Assembly: GCF_000002995.4 (NCBI RefSeq)
Contig: NW_025062475.1
Span: forward strand, 10,978,187-11,042,186
Length of the DNA stretch: 64,000 nucleotides
Direction of reading: 5' to 3'
From: Brugia malayi
Taxonomy: Eukaryota > Nematoda > Chromadorea > Rhabditida > Onchocercidae
The notes beneath the pieces are model-generated. The model searched no databases, was not told the origin of the DNA, and saw only the letters and a list, made by a program, of their open reading frames with translations. This document shows positions 13,518 to 26,400 of this stretch, in pieces. Position numbers and translations under genes: made by a program. Numbering within the stretch: the first letter of the stretch is position 1; each line of letters starts with the position of its first letter.

Positions 13518-14843
13518 ATATGTATGAAGTATGAACAATAATGATAAAATGTGCCAATTATAAATTTAAACGACAAATGGAATAAATTTCTTAATTCTTC
13601 TGGATCATTTAGATCTGTTTTCTAGTCCAATGATTTTCTCCATTCACAATTTTAGAACTTTTATAAGTACAAGATCTGGTTTTCTAGGGGCTCATTTCTG
13701 TCTGTTATTGATGAGAGGAAGAAAAAAAATTCGTCGAATTCTTTTTTTTCCATGATAACTATGGGAGAATAATATTTCTTTTTTTTAAATTAACACAGAT
13801 TGCCATCAATAGATTGCATATTTATTTATTTTTTTCTTTAAATTTCTCCTTGTTTACCATAATTCACACAATTATTGCCCGCGGGTATAAAAATTTCATT
13901 ACACTCGTGATTTTACAATCCTTTAACTTTTTTCACAGAATTTAATCCTTTTATCTTCAGTTACTTAATCTTTCACTAGTTGTGTTACTAATAATGAACC
14001 ATATTTCAATCATATTTTCAGTAATTACTACGTTCCACTTTTCATTTCATCTTTAAAATACATATTTGAATGCAAAGTTAAATTAAGAATTATAATACCT
14101 GACTTGTGAATTTCAGTCTCAACACAAATTTTACACCAAAAAGAAATATGCAACTTGGATTTCGTAACTTTCACTTTAATCCAACTTTACAAGTGTAATG
14201 ATAAAACCCAGTATGTCTATCTCTCATTTCAATTTCAAGTACATCCATAAAATCTGGAAACTATTGAATTTCAATAAAATTGTTCAAAGTGTACGATTAT
14301 TTCTTTCTAGCAGCACAAAAATTTCAGGAAAAATGGAATAGACTTTTTCAAAGAAAATTTCAAGTAAAGAAATGGTTAAGTGAAAAGCTATCAGCAAGTT
14401 TCTGCAAACTCTTCCAATACCCTGCATTATTTTTTTTTTCTTTCCAAAAATTAAAATTTGCTCAATGTTTATTGAATGGACAAAAAATGCATTGAATTAA
14501 GTGCGCAAATGTTGGATGTAAGAAGAATGTGAAATGTCGCATTAGTACTGATGACAGAATAGCATGCAAAAAAAATTGCAAATTTTCTTCAAATCATTTA
14601 TTTGCTTGACTTATTCCTTTTTCATAACTATTACTTTCTTTTTTTCTGTCTCATCATTTCGAATGATTCTTTTTTTGAAAACAAATTTGAATTGACTATA
14701 AAGTTATATAAGCAATGGTTGAAAATAACTGCACAAGGCGATAGAAAAAGAAATTTTGTTGTATTTTGTTGGAAATTCCAAATAAATGATAATGAAAACC
14801 AATGCACTGTATAATCAATCAATCCTAAAATAGTTGCAGATTT

Positions 14844-14849
14844 TTTATT
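14844..14849 (-). terminator. Candidate poly(A) signal of collagen B
   Basis: TTTATT on the plus strand reads AATAAA on the minus strand, about 120 bases past the collagen stop codon. Confidence 0.5.
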
Positions 14850-14968
14850 ATTTCAGGACGAAGGCATAACAAAGTAAAAGATTGCGTTTGTTTAAAATTA
14901 TAGCATAATAATGAAATCTGAATGAATTTCAAAAAATTTAGGAAAAAATGTGTCACAATCTTGCTTAC

Positions 14969-17661
14969 TTAACGCCGTGTTCCATCCTCAAAGAAGACAC
15001 CGCCATCCAAAGCGCAATATTTGGGACAAATACCTTGTTCACCTGATTGTCCAGGGTGACCTGGCTGTCCTGGTTCGCCTATCTCTCCCGGACTACCTTG
15101 CTGTCCAGGTGGGCCAGGTAACCCACGAGGACCAGGACTTCCTGGCCGTCCTGGATTTCCCGGCGGTCCAATGTCGCCAGGTTCTCCTGCTGGTCCCTGG
15201 AAAATATTTAGGATCCGAATTGATTTTGTCAATTGGAAGCAAAAAATTGCAAGTTGACATCATTCAAAACACGAATCAATCGCACTAACTTGTGTTCCTG
15301 CTGGTCCTGGATCACCAGGCATCGATGGTGTAGTGATAACTGAGCGACCTGGTTCACCAGGTGATCCATCAACACCTGGGTTTCCATCAGGTCCAGGTGG
15401 CCCTGGTGGTCCTGGCGGTCCTGTACGACCGGGATTTCCGCTACGGCCCGGTGGTCCTGGTGGTCCAGATGGTCCTGTATTAAAAAATTTTATGAATGCG
15501 TATCATTTGTTTTATTAATCATATTTCGTTTCTTTCTGTCCATTTACAATTCTGAGATTGGGAACACTTATTGAACAACTAAAAAGATGATTTATTCTGA
15601 ATTTCTTCTGGGTTTGAAACTGGTTTTTATTTAACATTCATCGATGTGATGCGATATATCAATCTTTTAACAAATATGAAAAATGCTACTGAATTTTTTA
15701 AAAAAAATCTTTTTACAAAAAAAGAAACAAAAACTGGGCAAAATTTATCTTCTTTTGCAAACATATTATGAATGCTTAGACAAAATGCAATGCGTGTCAT
15801 CGTTTATTATCGCAATAAATTATCATAAATATTATCAGAAGTGAAAGGTTAACCATAATTACTATTTTGTTTTTTTTTTTAAAAAAGCTTTTTGTTAACT
15901 TAATGTTTTTCATGAAAAAGAGAAATGTATTGGATATATACAAAACTGCAATACTTTAATTTGAAAAATTATCTTTGTTTATTAGCGAAAAAAGTAATGA
16001 AAAAGATAGTTAAATATTTCGAAATAATTAATGGGAATTTTAGGAATAAAAAATGACGTAAATAAAGAGTAAATTTTTTTTTGAGAAAAGATTTAATAGA
16101 TGAAGTGGTCAGATGAAGAATGGAAAGAAAATGTTCCGGTGGCGTGACCGTTTCTATTCATACCTATATGTGTGTATGTCTGTGTGTATGTATATAAATA
16201 TTATGTGTATGTATTATTTTCAATGATTTTCATGAACAAGAGGAAATTGAAGAAGTAAAATAAACTTGTTTTGATTAAATTTATATTCATGTGATAATAA
16301 ATCTCAGTCCATTAATGAGTCGTTTAATTATTCTACAGAAAATTATGGGAAATTATTGAAAATATCATTTCATAATTTCCATTGCTGAATAAATGATTTA
16401 CAGAATTCAAGATTTCTAATTCACGAGGTATTTATTTGACTGATAATTTTTAGGTTTAATAATTTATCCTATCTTCTAGGATCATTAATCAGCGGTAGCA
16501 AATAGCAAGAAATTCATATACCACATCTTTGGTATATTCATGTGCATTTATTTCGTTTTTTTGATTCGGTTTCTGAAATTTTCTCGAAATTTTGAGGAAA
16601 TGTAAGCAAACCTTTATCTCCGCTTGGTCCCGGCTGTCCTGGAGGCCCTGGTGGACATGGTTTACAGGGTGGTGGTTCTAGTTCCTCACATATTCTGCAA
16701 ATTTTGAACAATGCAAGACGTATCGAATTCAATAAGTGTTAATAACACGGAAAAAAACATTTTTTTTTTTTTAAAGTTACTTAAATTCTTTTGACAATGT
16801 AATGATAAAACATTACTTTGCAACTCGAAATATTTCATTTAGGAGTTTCCAGCTACCAAAACCCAGTATTCGAAATTAAAATAATAAAATTAGAAAACAT
16901 GAGTAAAAAATAAATAACCTTGGTGGTCTTCCTGGAAAACCGGGTGCGCCTGGTGCTCCTGGTCGTCCTGGTGTCCCTGGTTTTCCTGGTGGGCCATCAG
17001 GTCCTGGTAATCCAGGCAAGCAGCACTCTGAAATTAATTGAAAATATTAGAAAATAAATGAATAAAGAGTTTTAAAAACAAATGCTGACAAATTGTACCA
17101 AGTTAAAGTTTCACAAATTATGACAAACCTTCACATCCAGCTTGCCTCTTAGCTCTAGTAAAGTTGAATGCATTTTCAGCACTCTCGCCAACAGCATGCA
17201 GTGTATCAGATGGTGCACGGTGTTCACGTATTTCAAGCATCACTTCACGGGCTGATGCCTGAACTGAAGTTTCATTTCAAACAACAATTGCTAAACTATC
17301 TTTGCCAATAAAATTATGCATGCATTTTCGTCAGGGAAGTTTGAAATCACAGGAGAATTGATAAAATGATGAAACTGATAAAAAAAAACTGCTTCAAAAA
17401 AAAATTTTTTTTTCAATGCTTATCAGTGCTGCTAATGAGAAATCTATATTAACTATCTTATCATGAATAACATTTTAATTATCATTCATATCATACCTGA
17501 CAATATTCCATTTCATCAGAAACTCGAGAACCAATAAGAGTAACATAATTGTTAACCATTGGTAATGTTATAAATATAGCTAAGATTGAAACTAATGAAA
17601 AAATTACCGCTGTATACGTTACAAACGTATAAGCTTTTTCTCGTGCTTCATCAATTTCCAT
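14969..17661 (-). CDS. Cuticle collagen (collagen B of a tandem pair)
   Basis: Secreted cuticle collagen of 299 residues. Exons from the start: 17497-17661, 17129-17258, 16919-17027, 16612-16694, 15290-15474, 14969-15196. It opens with a nematode cuticle collagen N-terminal domain (signal-anchor, then [11 protein letters not shown] and DEMEYC), followed by a processing site TRAKR, Cys-rich GCEECCLPG, a short Gly-X-Y block, the break [10 protein letters not shown], two longer Gly-X-Y blocks, and the same C-terminal cap as collagen A ([20 protein letters not shown]). Exons 3 to 6 are 109, 83, 185 and 228 bases, exactly as in collagen A, and all intron phases agree, so the two genes arose by duplication. 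The start codon lies directly after an ATTTTAG acceptor. Confidence 0.95.
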
Positions 17662-17668
17662 CTAAAAT
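17662..17668 (-). promoter_or_regulatory. Acceptor directly abutting the collagen B start codon
   Basis: Minus-strand ATTTTAG is immediately followed by ATGG. If used for spliced-leader addition, the mRNA leader would be only the spliced leader. Confidence 0.45.
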
Positions 17669-18226
17669 AATTTTAAACTTTATGAAATTCTTTTTTATTT
17701 ACAAGAATTTTGTTTCATAATAATTTTGAAATGGTCGTTACATTCATCATTCATTCAATTTATGATAATCAACATATATATAAATCAAGCAAGTCGTTTA
17801 TCTAGCAAATCAAGACGATGAGCATTCAGCTGAAAAGTATCATTTGCTAATTTATACAGTATAACTTTAAGAGATATTAATTACAGAAAAAAAGAACAAA
17901 AAAAATTGGTATTAATTATAATAAAAGTTAATAAATTATTTTGATTAAAACTATCTGCTGTGAAATTTTTTGGAATGAAAGGGAATGATTTGTGAAATTT
18001 GATATATATAACATTTACAAATTGTACTGATTTCTGGTTTATGAGTAACTTTTATAGTGTGACTTCTACAAAAGTTACACCCTAATCATAGCATGTTTTG
18101 TAATAAGAAGCCAACAATTTCTTCTATACCTTTTTCATTTGACCCTTAAGTGTTTAGATTTGAAATACCGGTTTCACTTCAAAAGTGCAATTTTAATTTA
18201 TAAACAGTTCCATTACCGCGACCATT

Positions 18227-18228
<2 letters not shown>

Positions 18229-18258
<30 letters not shown>
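18229..18258. repeat. Poly(T) tract of 30 bases
   Basis: Uninterrupted T run in the divergent promoter region. A typical nematode homopolymer; its length may be unreliable in the assembly. Confidence 0.9.
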
Positions 18259-18259
<1 letters not shown>

Positions 18260-19140
18260 AGATTTTTATTGCAGACTGATACTATTTGTTAGCATTTGTT
18301 AAAATGCAACTATTATTATTGTAATGTTGAGGAAGAAGAAGAAGAAAGATGTGGTTGAAAAAGGAGAATGAAGTGGTTGCTGATTGGAAGTATGTGAAGT
18401 GTAAAGGTCAAGCTTGGATTAATTAACGTTAACCTGAACTTGAAAAAGTATTGCCAGACTGGGAATTTTTCGTTCTTCTTTTATATTAGCTTAATAAATG
18501 CTTTCAATTAGAATTCCCCTTACATTTCTCCTTAATGTAGTTTCTGAATGATTGTCCGGAAAGAATAATTTAAATTGTCTTATTTCTTGCACAAAGACAC
18601 ACAGAGGACAAAAAATTAAAAAAAAATAAGGAAGTAAAATTTAACTTCTTTATTTTGAATGGAAGAGTTTGAATTAAAACTTAAACTTCTCATTTTATTT
18701 GTTGTTGAGCTTCCTGAATTTTGTTTTTTCTGCAAGTGTAATGTTTAAAAATTAATTTGTCTTCTCTTGTTTACTTTACTCAACTGATAATGAACTAGGA
18801 ATTGGCTCATTATTATTTCAAAAATGTTAAGTTAGATTGGCGGATAAATAACCCTCAATGAACTTTTCAGTGAAGTACCATGTCATCAGTAAGCAACACA
18901 CAACTTGTAATAGGTTCATTGTCGTTTCGAGATTTTTCAACGTGAGGTCATGAATCTTCAAGGCTTTGCATTTATCTCTTTCGTCTGTATCACAACCCTT
19001 ACGTATTCGTTCAGGCAGTATATTACAAACTACGATTAATATTTCAAAGGCATATCAGTTTAGAGATGGAATGGGTTATCTCAGTCAGTTACGTGAATTA
19101 ACCGTACTTTATGCGTGAATCTTCAAAACTGTTTGTTTTT

Positions 19141-19149
19141 CTGTTTCAG
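19141..19149 (+). promoter_or_regulatory. Candidate trans-splice acceptor of MLH1
   Basis: CTGTTTCAG ends 43 bases before the MLH1 start codon and matches the nematode acceptor consensus well. Confidence 0.5.
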
Positions 19150-19171
19150 TTATTAATTGTGGTAATACTGG

Positions 19172-19186
19172 ATGGAGCTAAGTTAG
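19172..19186 (+). other. Four-codon upstream open reading frame before MLH1
   Basis: ATG GAG CTA AGT TAG lies between the candidate acceptor and the MLH1 start, six bases before it and out of frame with it. If in the mature leader it could reduce MLH1 translation; this is inference. Confidence 0.5.
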
Positions 19187-19192
19187 AAAAGA

Positions 19193-22100
19193 ATGATACG
19201 TCGTCTTCCGGAAAATGTTGTCAATCGTATCGCAGCTGGAGAAGTAATCGTACGGGCAGCAAATGTCATTAAAGAATTGATTGAGAATGCACTAGATGCA
19301 GGAGCTACGGAAATCATTATTACAGCTAAAAATGGTGGTCTCGACTTATTGAAAGTACAGGTAATACAAAAGCACTTGAATTCCTTCTTGTTTTCTAAAA
19401 TTTTACATTTTTTTTACTATGGTTTGATTTTGTTTTTACATTTTTTTTTATGAATTTGGTTTATCGTTTTGCTTTTGTCTTCTCCGAGTGACTGTGGGAA
19501 TATTTATCTTAGTTTTTCTAAATATTCAAAAAATTTATTTCTTTTTTTATTTTCTCAAGGATAATGGAAAAGGAATTGCTAAAAATGATTTAGCAATTGT
19601 TTGTGAACGTTTTACAACATCGAAGCTAGAGAAATACGAAGATTTAGAATGTATGAGCACATTTGGATTTCGTGGTGAAGCACTAGCGTCCATAAGTCAC
19701 GTAGCTAAAGTGACAATTATTTCGAAAACATCGGATTCACCTTGTGCTTATGTTGGTCGTTATACAGGTATTATTCAATTTTTTTTTTTTAGCAACCATT
19801 CAGTGTTAAGCAATTGAGAATTTTATTGAATTAAATTAAAAATACTGAAAATAATTTCCGAAACACTTTCATTTTTCCTGTAGAATATTATCTTTTATTA
19901 TGCTATTGAAAGGCCAAAAAAGCTATCTAATCTGAATTTGTTTAGCAGTTTTGACATTCAAAGTTTCCATATCAGAAATGTTAAACCTTTCTTTGATTCC
20001 AATAAATGTTAGCATAATTTAATGAAGAAAATTGTGATCGATCATTGTTACAGATAGCAAGCTGCAAGGCGACATAAAACCATCCGCTGGACTTGATGGT
20101 ACGTCAGTAACTGCCGAAGATCTATTTTACAATTGTCCATCACGTCGTCGTTCACTTAAATATCCTGCTGATGAAATGAATCGTATTGCTGATATTGTTG
20201 TACGATATGCTATTCATAACCCGTGGGTAATATTGGCTTTTATGAAGTTGAAATCATTTTTTATAGATTTTTGTTGAATTTCGTCTATCTCTCTGATCAT
20301 TGTTTTCAGTTCCGTATCATTTACATTACGACGTTGTGGTAGTGGAAGTGATTTTCGAACAGCTGGTACGAATAATCTTTGTGAAACGATATCTTCATTA
20401 CTCGGTGGAAAATTTTCCAAAGTAATCTTTTTACAAATTTGAACGCACTACCCGAAAATAGCCAAATTTGAAAGAAAAATTTTTTATTTACAGTAAAAAA
20501 TTTGTACATTGTTTTAGGATCTCATTTTGTTAAATCATAGCGATTCAGCATTATATTTCACTCTAAAAGGTTGTTTTGTACGACCAACTGCTTCATGTAC
20601 CGCTGAAACTCTTCAAAATCGGCAGGTGATTTTATTATTATTCCTCTTTATTTTTAAAAGAATGAATTAAAGTAAATAAATGAGGAACCGAATCATTTTT
20701 CATAAAATTATTTTTAATTTTTCCACTTCACATTTTATCAAAATATTGAAATAAAGCAAACATTTTTCAGAATTGTCAGAAAGTTTTTTATTTATTTATC
20801 AATGGTCGTAGTGTTGAATGTCAGGCGCTTAAGCAAGCACTGGACGTTGTTTTTGGTGCTCAAAATACTATGTCACCATTTGTTATGATTTCGTTGCAAG
20901 TATGTTGAATTAATTTTTTAATATTTTAACGTTCCACGAATATGACATTGCGGAGAGTTCAAAAAAAAATATTTTTAGTTGAATATTTTGTATAATAAAT
21001 TTCATATCATCTTTGAATATTCAATAAATGGTTGACCTATTATACAACTCGATGATTGATTTACAGAAAAATTAGCTTCGAACCATTAATGAGTCAGTTA
21101 ATTTTCACTTATAGATTGAACCGAGGCGTGTTGATGTTAATGTACATCCGACAAAATCTGTTGTTTATTTTTTGGAACAAGACAGCATCATCAGTTCTAT
21201 TCAAGATGTAAATTTGTTACTTTCTGTTTTGGAAATTTTATGTGAATTATGTTATTTGACGCATTAACTGAAGCTTAACTTCTATTAACTGAAACTTATT
21301 TCGAAGTCTCGTTACAATTAATTTCATGTTTTTCAGTATGTGGAAAATTTGATTCTAAATTTGGCTGGCAGTTGTGATGTACACCCGAAATTTCCATTAA
21401 TGGTCGATAATACTGATAACAGTTCATCAAAATCTGATACGATGATTACTTCAAGTACAAAAAAAAAGAAGCTAATGATGCTTGTCCCAGAATCGCTTGG
21501 TGGACCGCCATCTTCTTCCAACGCTAAGTCACCAAAAGTTTACCCGCATCAGGTTTTTCAATTATAAATTTTTCATTGGATTTCTGTAGATTTGCACTTA
21601 CAACATTAAAAATGAAGAATAAGTTCTGAATTTTTCCTAGCTGGTACGAACTGATGCGAAGGAGAGACGCTTAGAAGAATTTGTAGCTAGTCAGTCGCAA
21701 ATTGTATCGCCTTCGCATCCAGCAAATGATGTCACTTCAAGGTTTTTATAATACGGTCATCGATAACCAGACTTAATTGAATTGATAGGTTAAGTAATAA
21801 TAGTGAACTGTGTTTATTTATTGTTATATTTGAGCACATTTGATATTCAAAGTCTGGGTAGCTTTCATAACACAAATTATATTGCTTAATGGAAATATGG
21901 ATAAACAGTTTTGTTTTATCTTCCCATTTCTAACTTAAATTTCAAATTTCTGCTATTATTTCGATTACAACTAACTCAAGAAAATGGACAAGATTTGAAA
22001 AAATGAAACTTCACTTCTATCATAAATTTGGTTTAAAATTCGCTTCATATATTTAGCGCACAGTTGTCAGATGGTGGTGAATGGCGCAAATTTGAATTTG

Positions 22101-23296
22101 AATCACTACAAAATATGAAAAAAGCACTTTGTACAACGGCTTCTGTCAGTTTACGTTCATTATTCAAGGAGCACATATATATTGGAGCTGTGAATATCGA
22201 TCAGGTTCTCATACAACATTCAACGTCAATTTACTTAGTGGATGCTCAAGATTGTTTGCGGAATTTCTTTTATCAGGTGATTTTTTTTGCAACTAAATAG
22301 AAATTGATGAAAAAGTAAGCACTAGTATCAAAGTTTAGATGTATTCACAAATTCCTTTCATTAACTAATTAAGACATGGAAAGGCAATTTTTTTTTTTTT
22401 TGAAATTATTTTTATAGAGTGCTTGGTCAGTATATTTGCTAGTATTTGAAATTTTCTGATGTTATTTTCGAGTTTTCATAAGCAGCAGTAAGCAGCATGT
22501 CAATAATTCTGTTATTAGTTTTCAAGCTATAAAGTTTTCTCAGTTGCAGATTCTTGTCCTTTCGTTCGGTAATTTTGGATCATATAAACTAAGTGAATGC
22601 GCACCACTAGCTGAGCTGTTATATATTGCTGATAGTAGCTTATCCTCTGCAGAAGTTCAACAAAAAGCAGCTATTGTAATTGAAAATCGCGAAATGTTGG
22701 ATGATTATTTCTGTTTGTCCATTACGGAGAATGGAAATCTTAGTTCGATCCCATCTTTAGTTGATGGATTTATTCCGCAATTGGAATCTCTTCCGCAATT
22801 AATATTAACATTAGCAAATGACATTATATGGGATGATGTTAGTTATATTACCGGTTGAGATATTTGTATACAGCAAATGTATTCTATAATTTTTTAAACA
22901 AGATTATGTTTAATATCTTTTACAATTTTGACAACAAATATTGAAGGAACTTTGTTCTAAGAAGTTAGTTGGAAAAAAAATATATATAACAAAGGAATTA
23001 ACAGTTACACAAAAAATTTTTTGAAATTCAACTTAAGCTTGTCGTATTTTCAGGAGCAAACTTGTTTCGAGCAAGTTTGTTGGGCACTGTCGGAATTCTT
23101 CTGCCTTAAAAAGGAGTTTTGCGATGGGGAAACAATTTCGGGTTTGTGTAAAGAAAAGTTGTCTTGGAAGAATGTCTATCAGGATATCCTATTTCCAGCA
23201 TTAAAAATCAATTTTTTACCGCCACAGAAGTTAACATCCTCACTACGTCGAATTGCTGATTTGCATGATTTGTACAAAGTTTTCGAAAGATGCTAG
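19193..23296 (+). CDS. mlh-1: DNA mismatch repair protein MLH1 (MutL homologue)
   Basis: ATPase subunit of the eukaryotic MutL complex, acting after MutS homologues bind a mismatch, and in meiotic crossing over, in the nucleus. Exons: 19193-19360, 19560-19767, 20054-20222, 20310-20421, 20518-20625, 20771-20899, 21115-21207, 21337-21552, 21641-21741, 22057-22276, 22550-22837, 23054-23296; 684 residues, a little shorter than human MLH1 (756) because the linker is short. The GHKL ATPase motifs are intact: [26 protein letters not shown] and [21 protein letters not shown] ends the N-terminal half, and the C-terminal dimerisation domain ends in DLYKVFERC, the conserved MLH1 tail. Oddity: the usually invariant Pro of the RPA motif near residue 24 is Ala (VRAANV). 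The gene is complete and all phases fit. Confidence 0.96.
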
Positions 23297-23354
23297 TGCC
23301 TTTAAAGCTTTTTGTCTGAAAAGAAAGGTATAAACCATTTGCAAAACATTCTCT

Positions 23355-23360
23355 TTTATT
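23355..23360 (-). terminator. Candidate poly(A) signal of the PTR gene
   Basis: Minus-strand AATAAA about 50 bases after the PTR stop codon, within the MLH1 3' region, so the two convergent transcripts probably overlap. Confidence 0.55.
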
Positions 23361-23379
23361 ACTTTGGAATAGCGAAAAC

Positions 23380-23385
23380 AATAAA
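23380..23385 (+). terminator. Candidate poly(A) signal of MLH1
   Basis: AATAAA about 85 bases after the MLH1 stop, just short of the end of the convergent PTR coding region. Confidence 0.55.
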
Positions 23386-23406
23386 ATTGTGCAAATTTAT
23401 GCTCAC

Positions 23407-26400
23407 TTATTTTTCTAATAGATTGCCATTATTTATGTCGCTATTTATCATTCCGGATGTGTTCATTGTTTTGTCGTTACTGGCTTCTTTCCGATTGTCG
23501 CGGCATAAAGTGACCAGTAAAATGGGTAGTATGAAAAATCCGTGCAACAAAGCTAGACCTACATCCAGAAAAACTGTTTTAGCAAATGCTAAAATTGCAT
23601 AAGTTGGAACAAAGATAAGCGGTAACATACAAAGTATCGTTGATATGCCAGCCTGCAAAATAAAGTTTTTTGCTGCCGGAATTATAGTTCAGCTCTGAAT
23701 TGAGCTGAAATTTAATTTGGTGTTTAGGTTTTTTCTTCATAGAAATGATTTAGGAATGAGTCAAGATTTGAAATTTGAACTCAAGGGATTCGGATTCAAT
23801 TTTAAATGTGCTCTTTTTTAGATTTACTCATCAATAGCTAAGTAGAGTGAAGAAATGTAAGCAAAAAATCCCACCTGAAACATAGGACCGCACATTTCAC
23901 GGAAACTTTGTTTAATTCGCTCTTCCCGACACCCGGTTAATTTGTAAAATTTATATGCGATATGAGCAGTGTAGTCGACACTAAATCCGGTAGCAATAAG
24001 TACGTCAACCATTGTTACAGGATCCATATCTGCACCCCACCATGATAATGAGCCAACTAATGCTTAAAAAAATAATAAATTAGCTTGAAACTTTTACCTT
24101 TTATTCCTACTTTTTACCATATCAATTTACTTTTTTCTTTAAATGTAAAAATTTTAATACATTAAGTAGAAATGAACGTGCAAATAACTTACTAAAACAA
24201 ATGGATAATATTGTTGAAGCAATAATAAGTACACCAATTTTACTACCAATAAAAAATAAGCATACAATTGCCATGCAAATAACTGTAACAGTAATTGATC
24301 CAATAAGATCTTTTTTTGCAGTTAATATTAAATCCAGTACAGCTGAGTCACCATCATAAACGGTTGCATTGAAATGTGGATAATTACGAAGAGTTGTACG
24401 ACATGCATCTACATATTCAGCACGGTTTGACCATTCAGACATATTTCGAGCAGTTGTTGTAATTACGAATGATACCAATTTATGTTCACCTCTGAAAAAG
24501 AAAGAAATTAAAATTTAATATTTGAAAAATTCAGTTCATAATGAATAGATGATGTTTTTTTTTAACTGTAAAATTATATGAGAATATATTTCTTACAAAA
24601 GATTTATATTTATAATTTTATTAATTAATTTATGGTATAATGTTTTGATCATTTGTAAGTTTCATTTATTCATAAAATTATTTATTAATAAAAAAAAGTT
24701 TACAAATATACGATTTTGATGTTGTCTTTTGAAAGATTATCTTTCCACATGTATTAACATTTTAAAATTTAGAATTATGATGTTTTATCACCATTAATAT
24801 CAATTTATTTTTATTTTTTAGGTTTATTTTCTCTCCTAAAGTAAACAAACATTCACAATAAATGTAACATATTCATCTCACTTTTAGTCAAGGAAAAAAT
24901 CCTTGAATTATTTTATAATTTATTAGGCATCAATAATCATTTAAAAAAAAAAATGGAAGAAAGTTACGACTAACTTTTCATTGTTCATTTTGATGAATGG
25001 TGGATTTTTGATGTGATCCAGAAATATCGGCAAATTATCATATGAAGGTGTAAATTTTTCCTGATCAGCTATACCTAACATATTAAAGAAATTGTATATT
25101 TTACGATCAAAATCTTCGTATGTTTTCAGGAAAATCATCGTTCGATTGGGTCCATAACTGTTAGGTATCGCTTCTAAGCTTCTTATCATATCGTGAAACT
25201 CGTTATACTGAAATACTCAATATAGAACTAAAATTTATTAGACATAGTTATATTTCGAAAAAAAAAAACTTTAATTCATCTTAATTAAATAACATTTAAA
25301 TTTCAATAATAAATTTAATAAAAAATTGCATTAGTAACAAACTGAATTAAGTTAAAGAGAGAAATTAATTTTTGAGGAAAAAATATATTAATTATATCAT
25401 AAATTATTCTAGGATTACTTAATCATTACTAAATTTATCGATGAAAAAGAAACGTACTTCTATTGAGTTGCTAATATTTGGTGGTTTATTAATGACAATT
25501 TGAAGTGGAAAAAATTGATCAAAAACATCTCTGAAAATGTTATCACAAATAAAAAAATTCAGTTTCATTTTTTATTCTGTAAAAAAGGAAAAAATAAAAG
25601 AATGAAAAAAAAAAAAATTGTCTAATAATCTTGAAAATTAAGAGAAAAGCTCAAATATTTGCTGATTTTTTAGTTATCTAAATCATTTTTACCAGCTTGG
25701 ATGAGGATATTTTTATTAAAGCTTCTGAATGATGTTTATTTAATTATCTAAATCATTTCTGAAATTAAAATTTTACTAAGAATCTATAAAAGTCTTAGAA
25801 TTAGAAATTTTTCAAAAAAAAAAAAAAAAAAAGGAAAGAAAAAATAAGACTTCACATAAAATAAGACACATACCGAAGAACAGTAAATGAACTTGTAGAT
25901 ATTGAATCAGATGGAAATGCTTTTACAGGTTCAAAGGTTGATTTCATTTTCATAACTCCTATTGCTGACAGAGAATATAATATTACTAATATAATTATTG
26001 CAATAATTTGACCCTTCCATGAACATATCAATTTACTATAACTTGCTAGACATTGTTCGCCAAGCTATAATTAAATTTATCAAAATATAATGGAAGAATT
26101 AATGATTTTTTTTTTTTATTCGTTAAATTTGTCTGAAAAATTTTTCAGGATAAAATTTAGTAAATGAGCAGATAATAAACCATCATTAATGAGAAAATTT
26201 TTGCAGAAGAAATTAAAACGGTCACAATTTCTTTTTCATCGTTCGAAAATTTCTTACTTCATTTTTTGACACTTTTTTCGCCATCACATAATCATTCTCT
26301 GATTTATCAGCTAAGTAAAGAATTGGTGCCAAAAATGTAAATGTAAAAATATAATCCAATAAGCAAGCAAATGATGTACACAAACAAAATAAACTCATCT

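Larger units (their letters stand above)
12110..14968. other. Intergenic region between the two collagen genes
   Basis: About 2.9 kb between the start of collagen A and the stop of collagen B, both on the minus strand. It should hold the promoter of collagen A. Visible contents are GT and GA microsatellites and a 31-base direct repeat. No coding exon was recognised. Confidence 0.6.
17662..19192. other. Divergent intergenic region, collagen B / MLH1
   Basis: About 1.5 kb between the divergent start codons of collagen B (minus) and MLH1 (plus), so it should carry both promoters. It contains a run of 30 T at 18229-18258. No coding exon seen. Confidence 0.6.

Noticed and set aside
15333..15518. 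Plus-strand Gly/Pro-rich frame
   Set aside because: Antisense of the collagen Gly-X-Y exon; the real frame, with correct splice sites, is on the minus strand.
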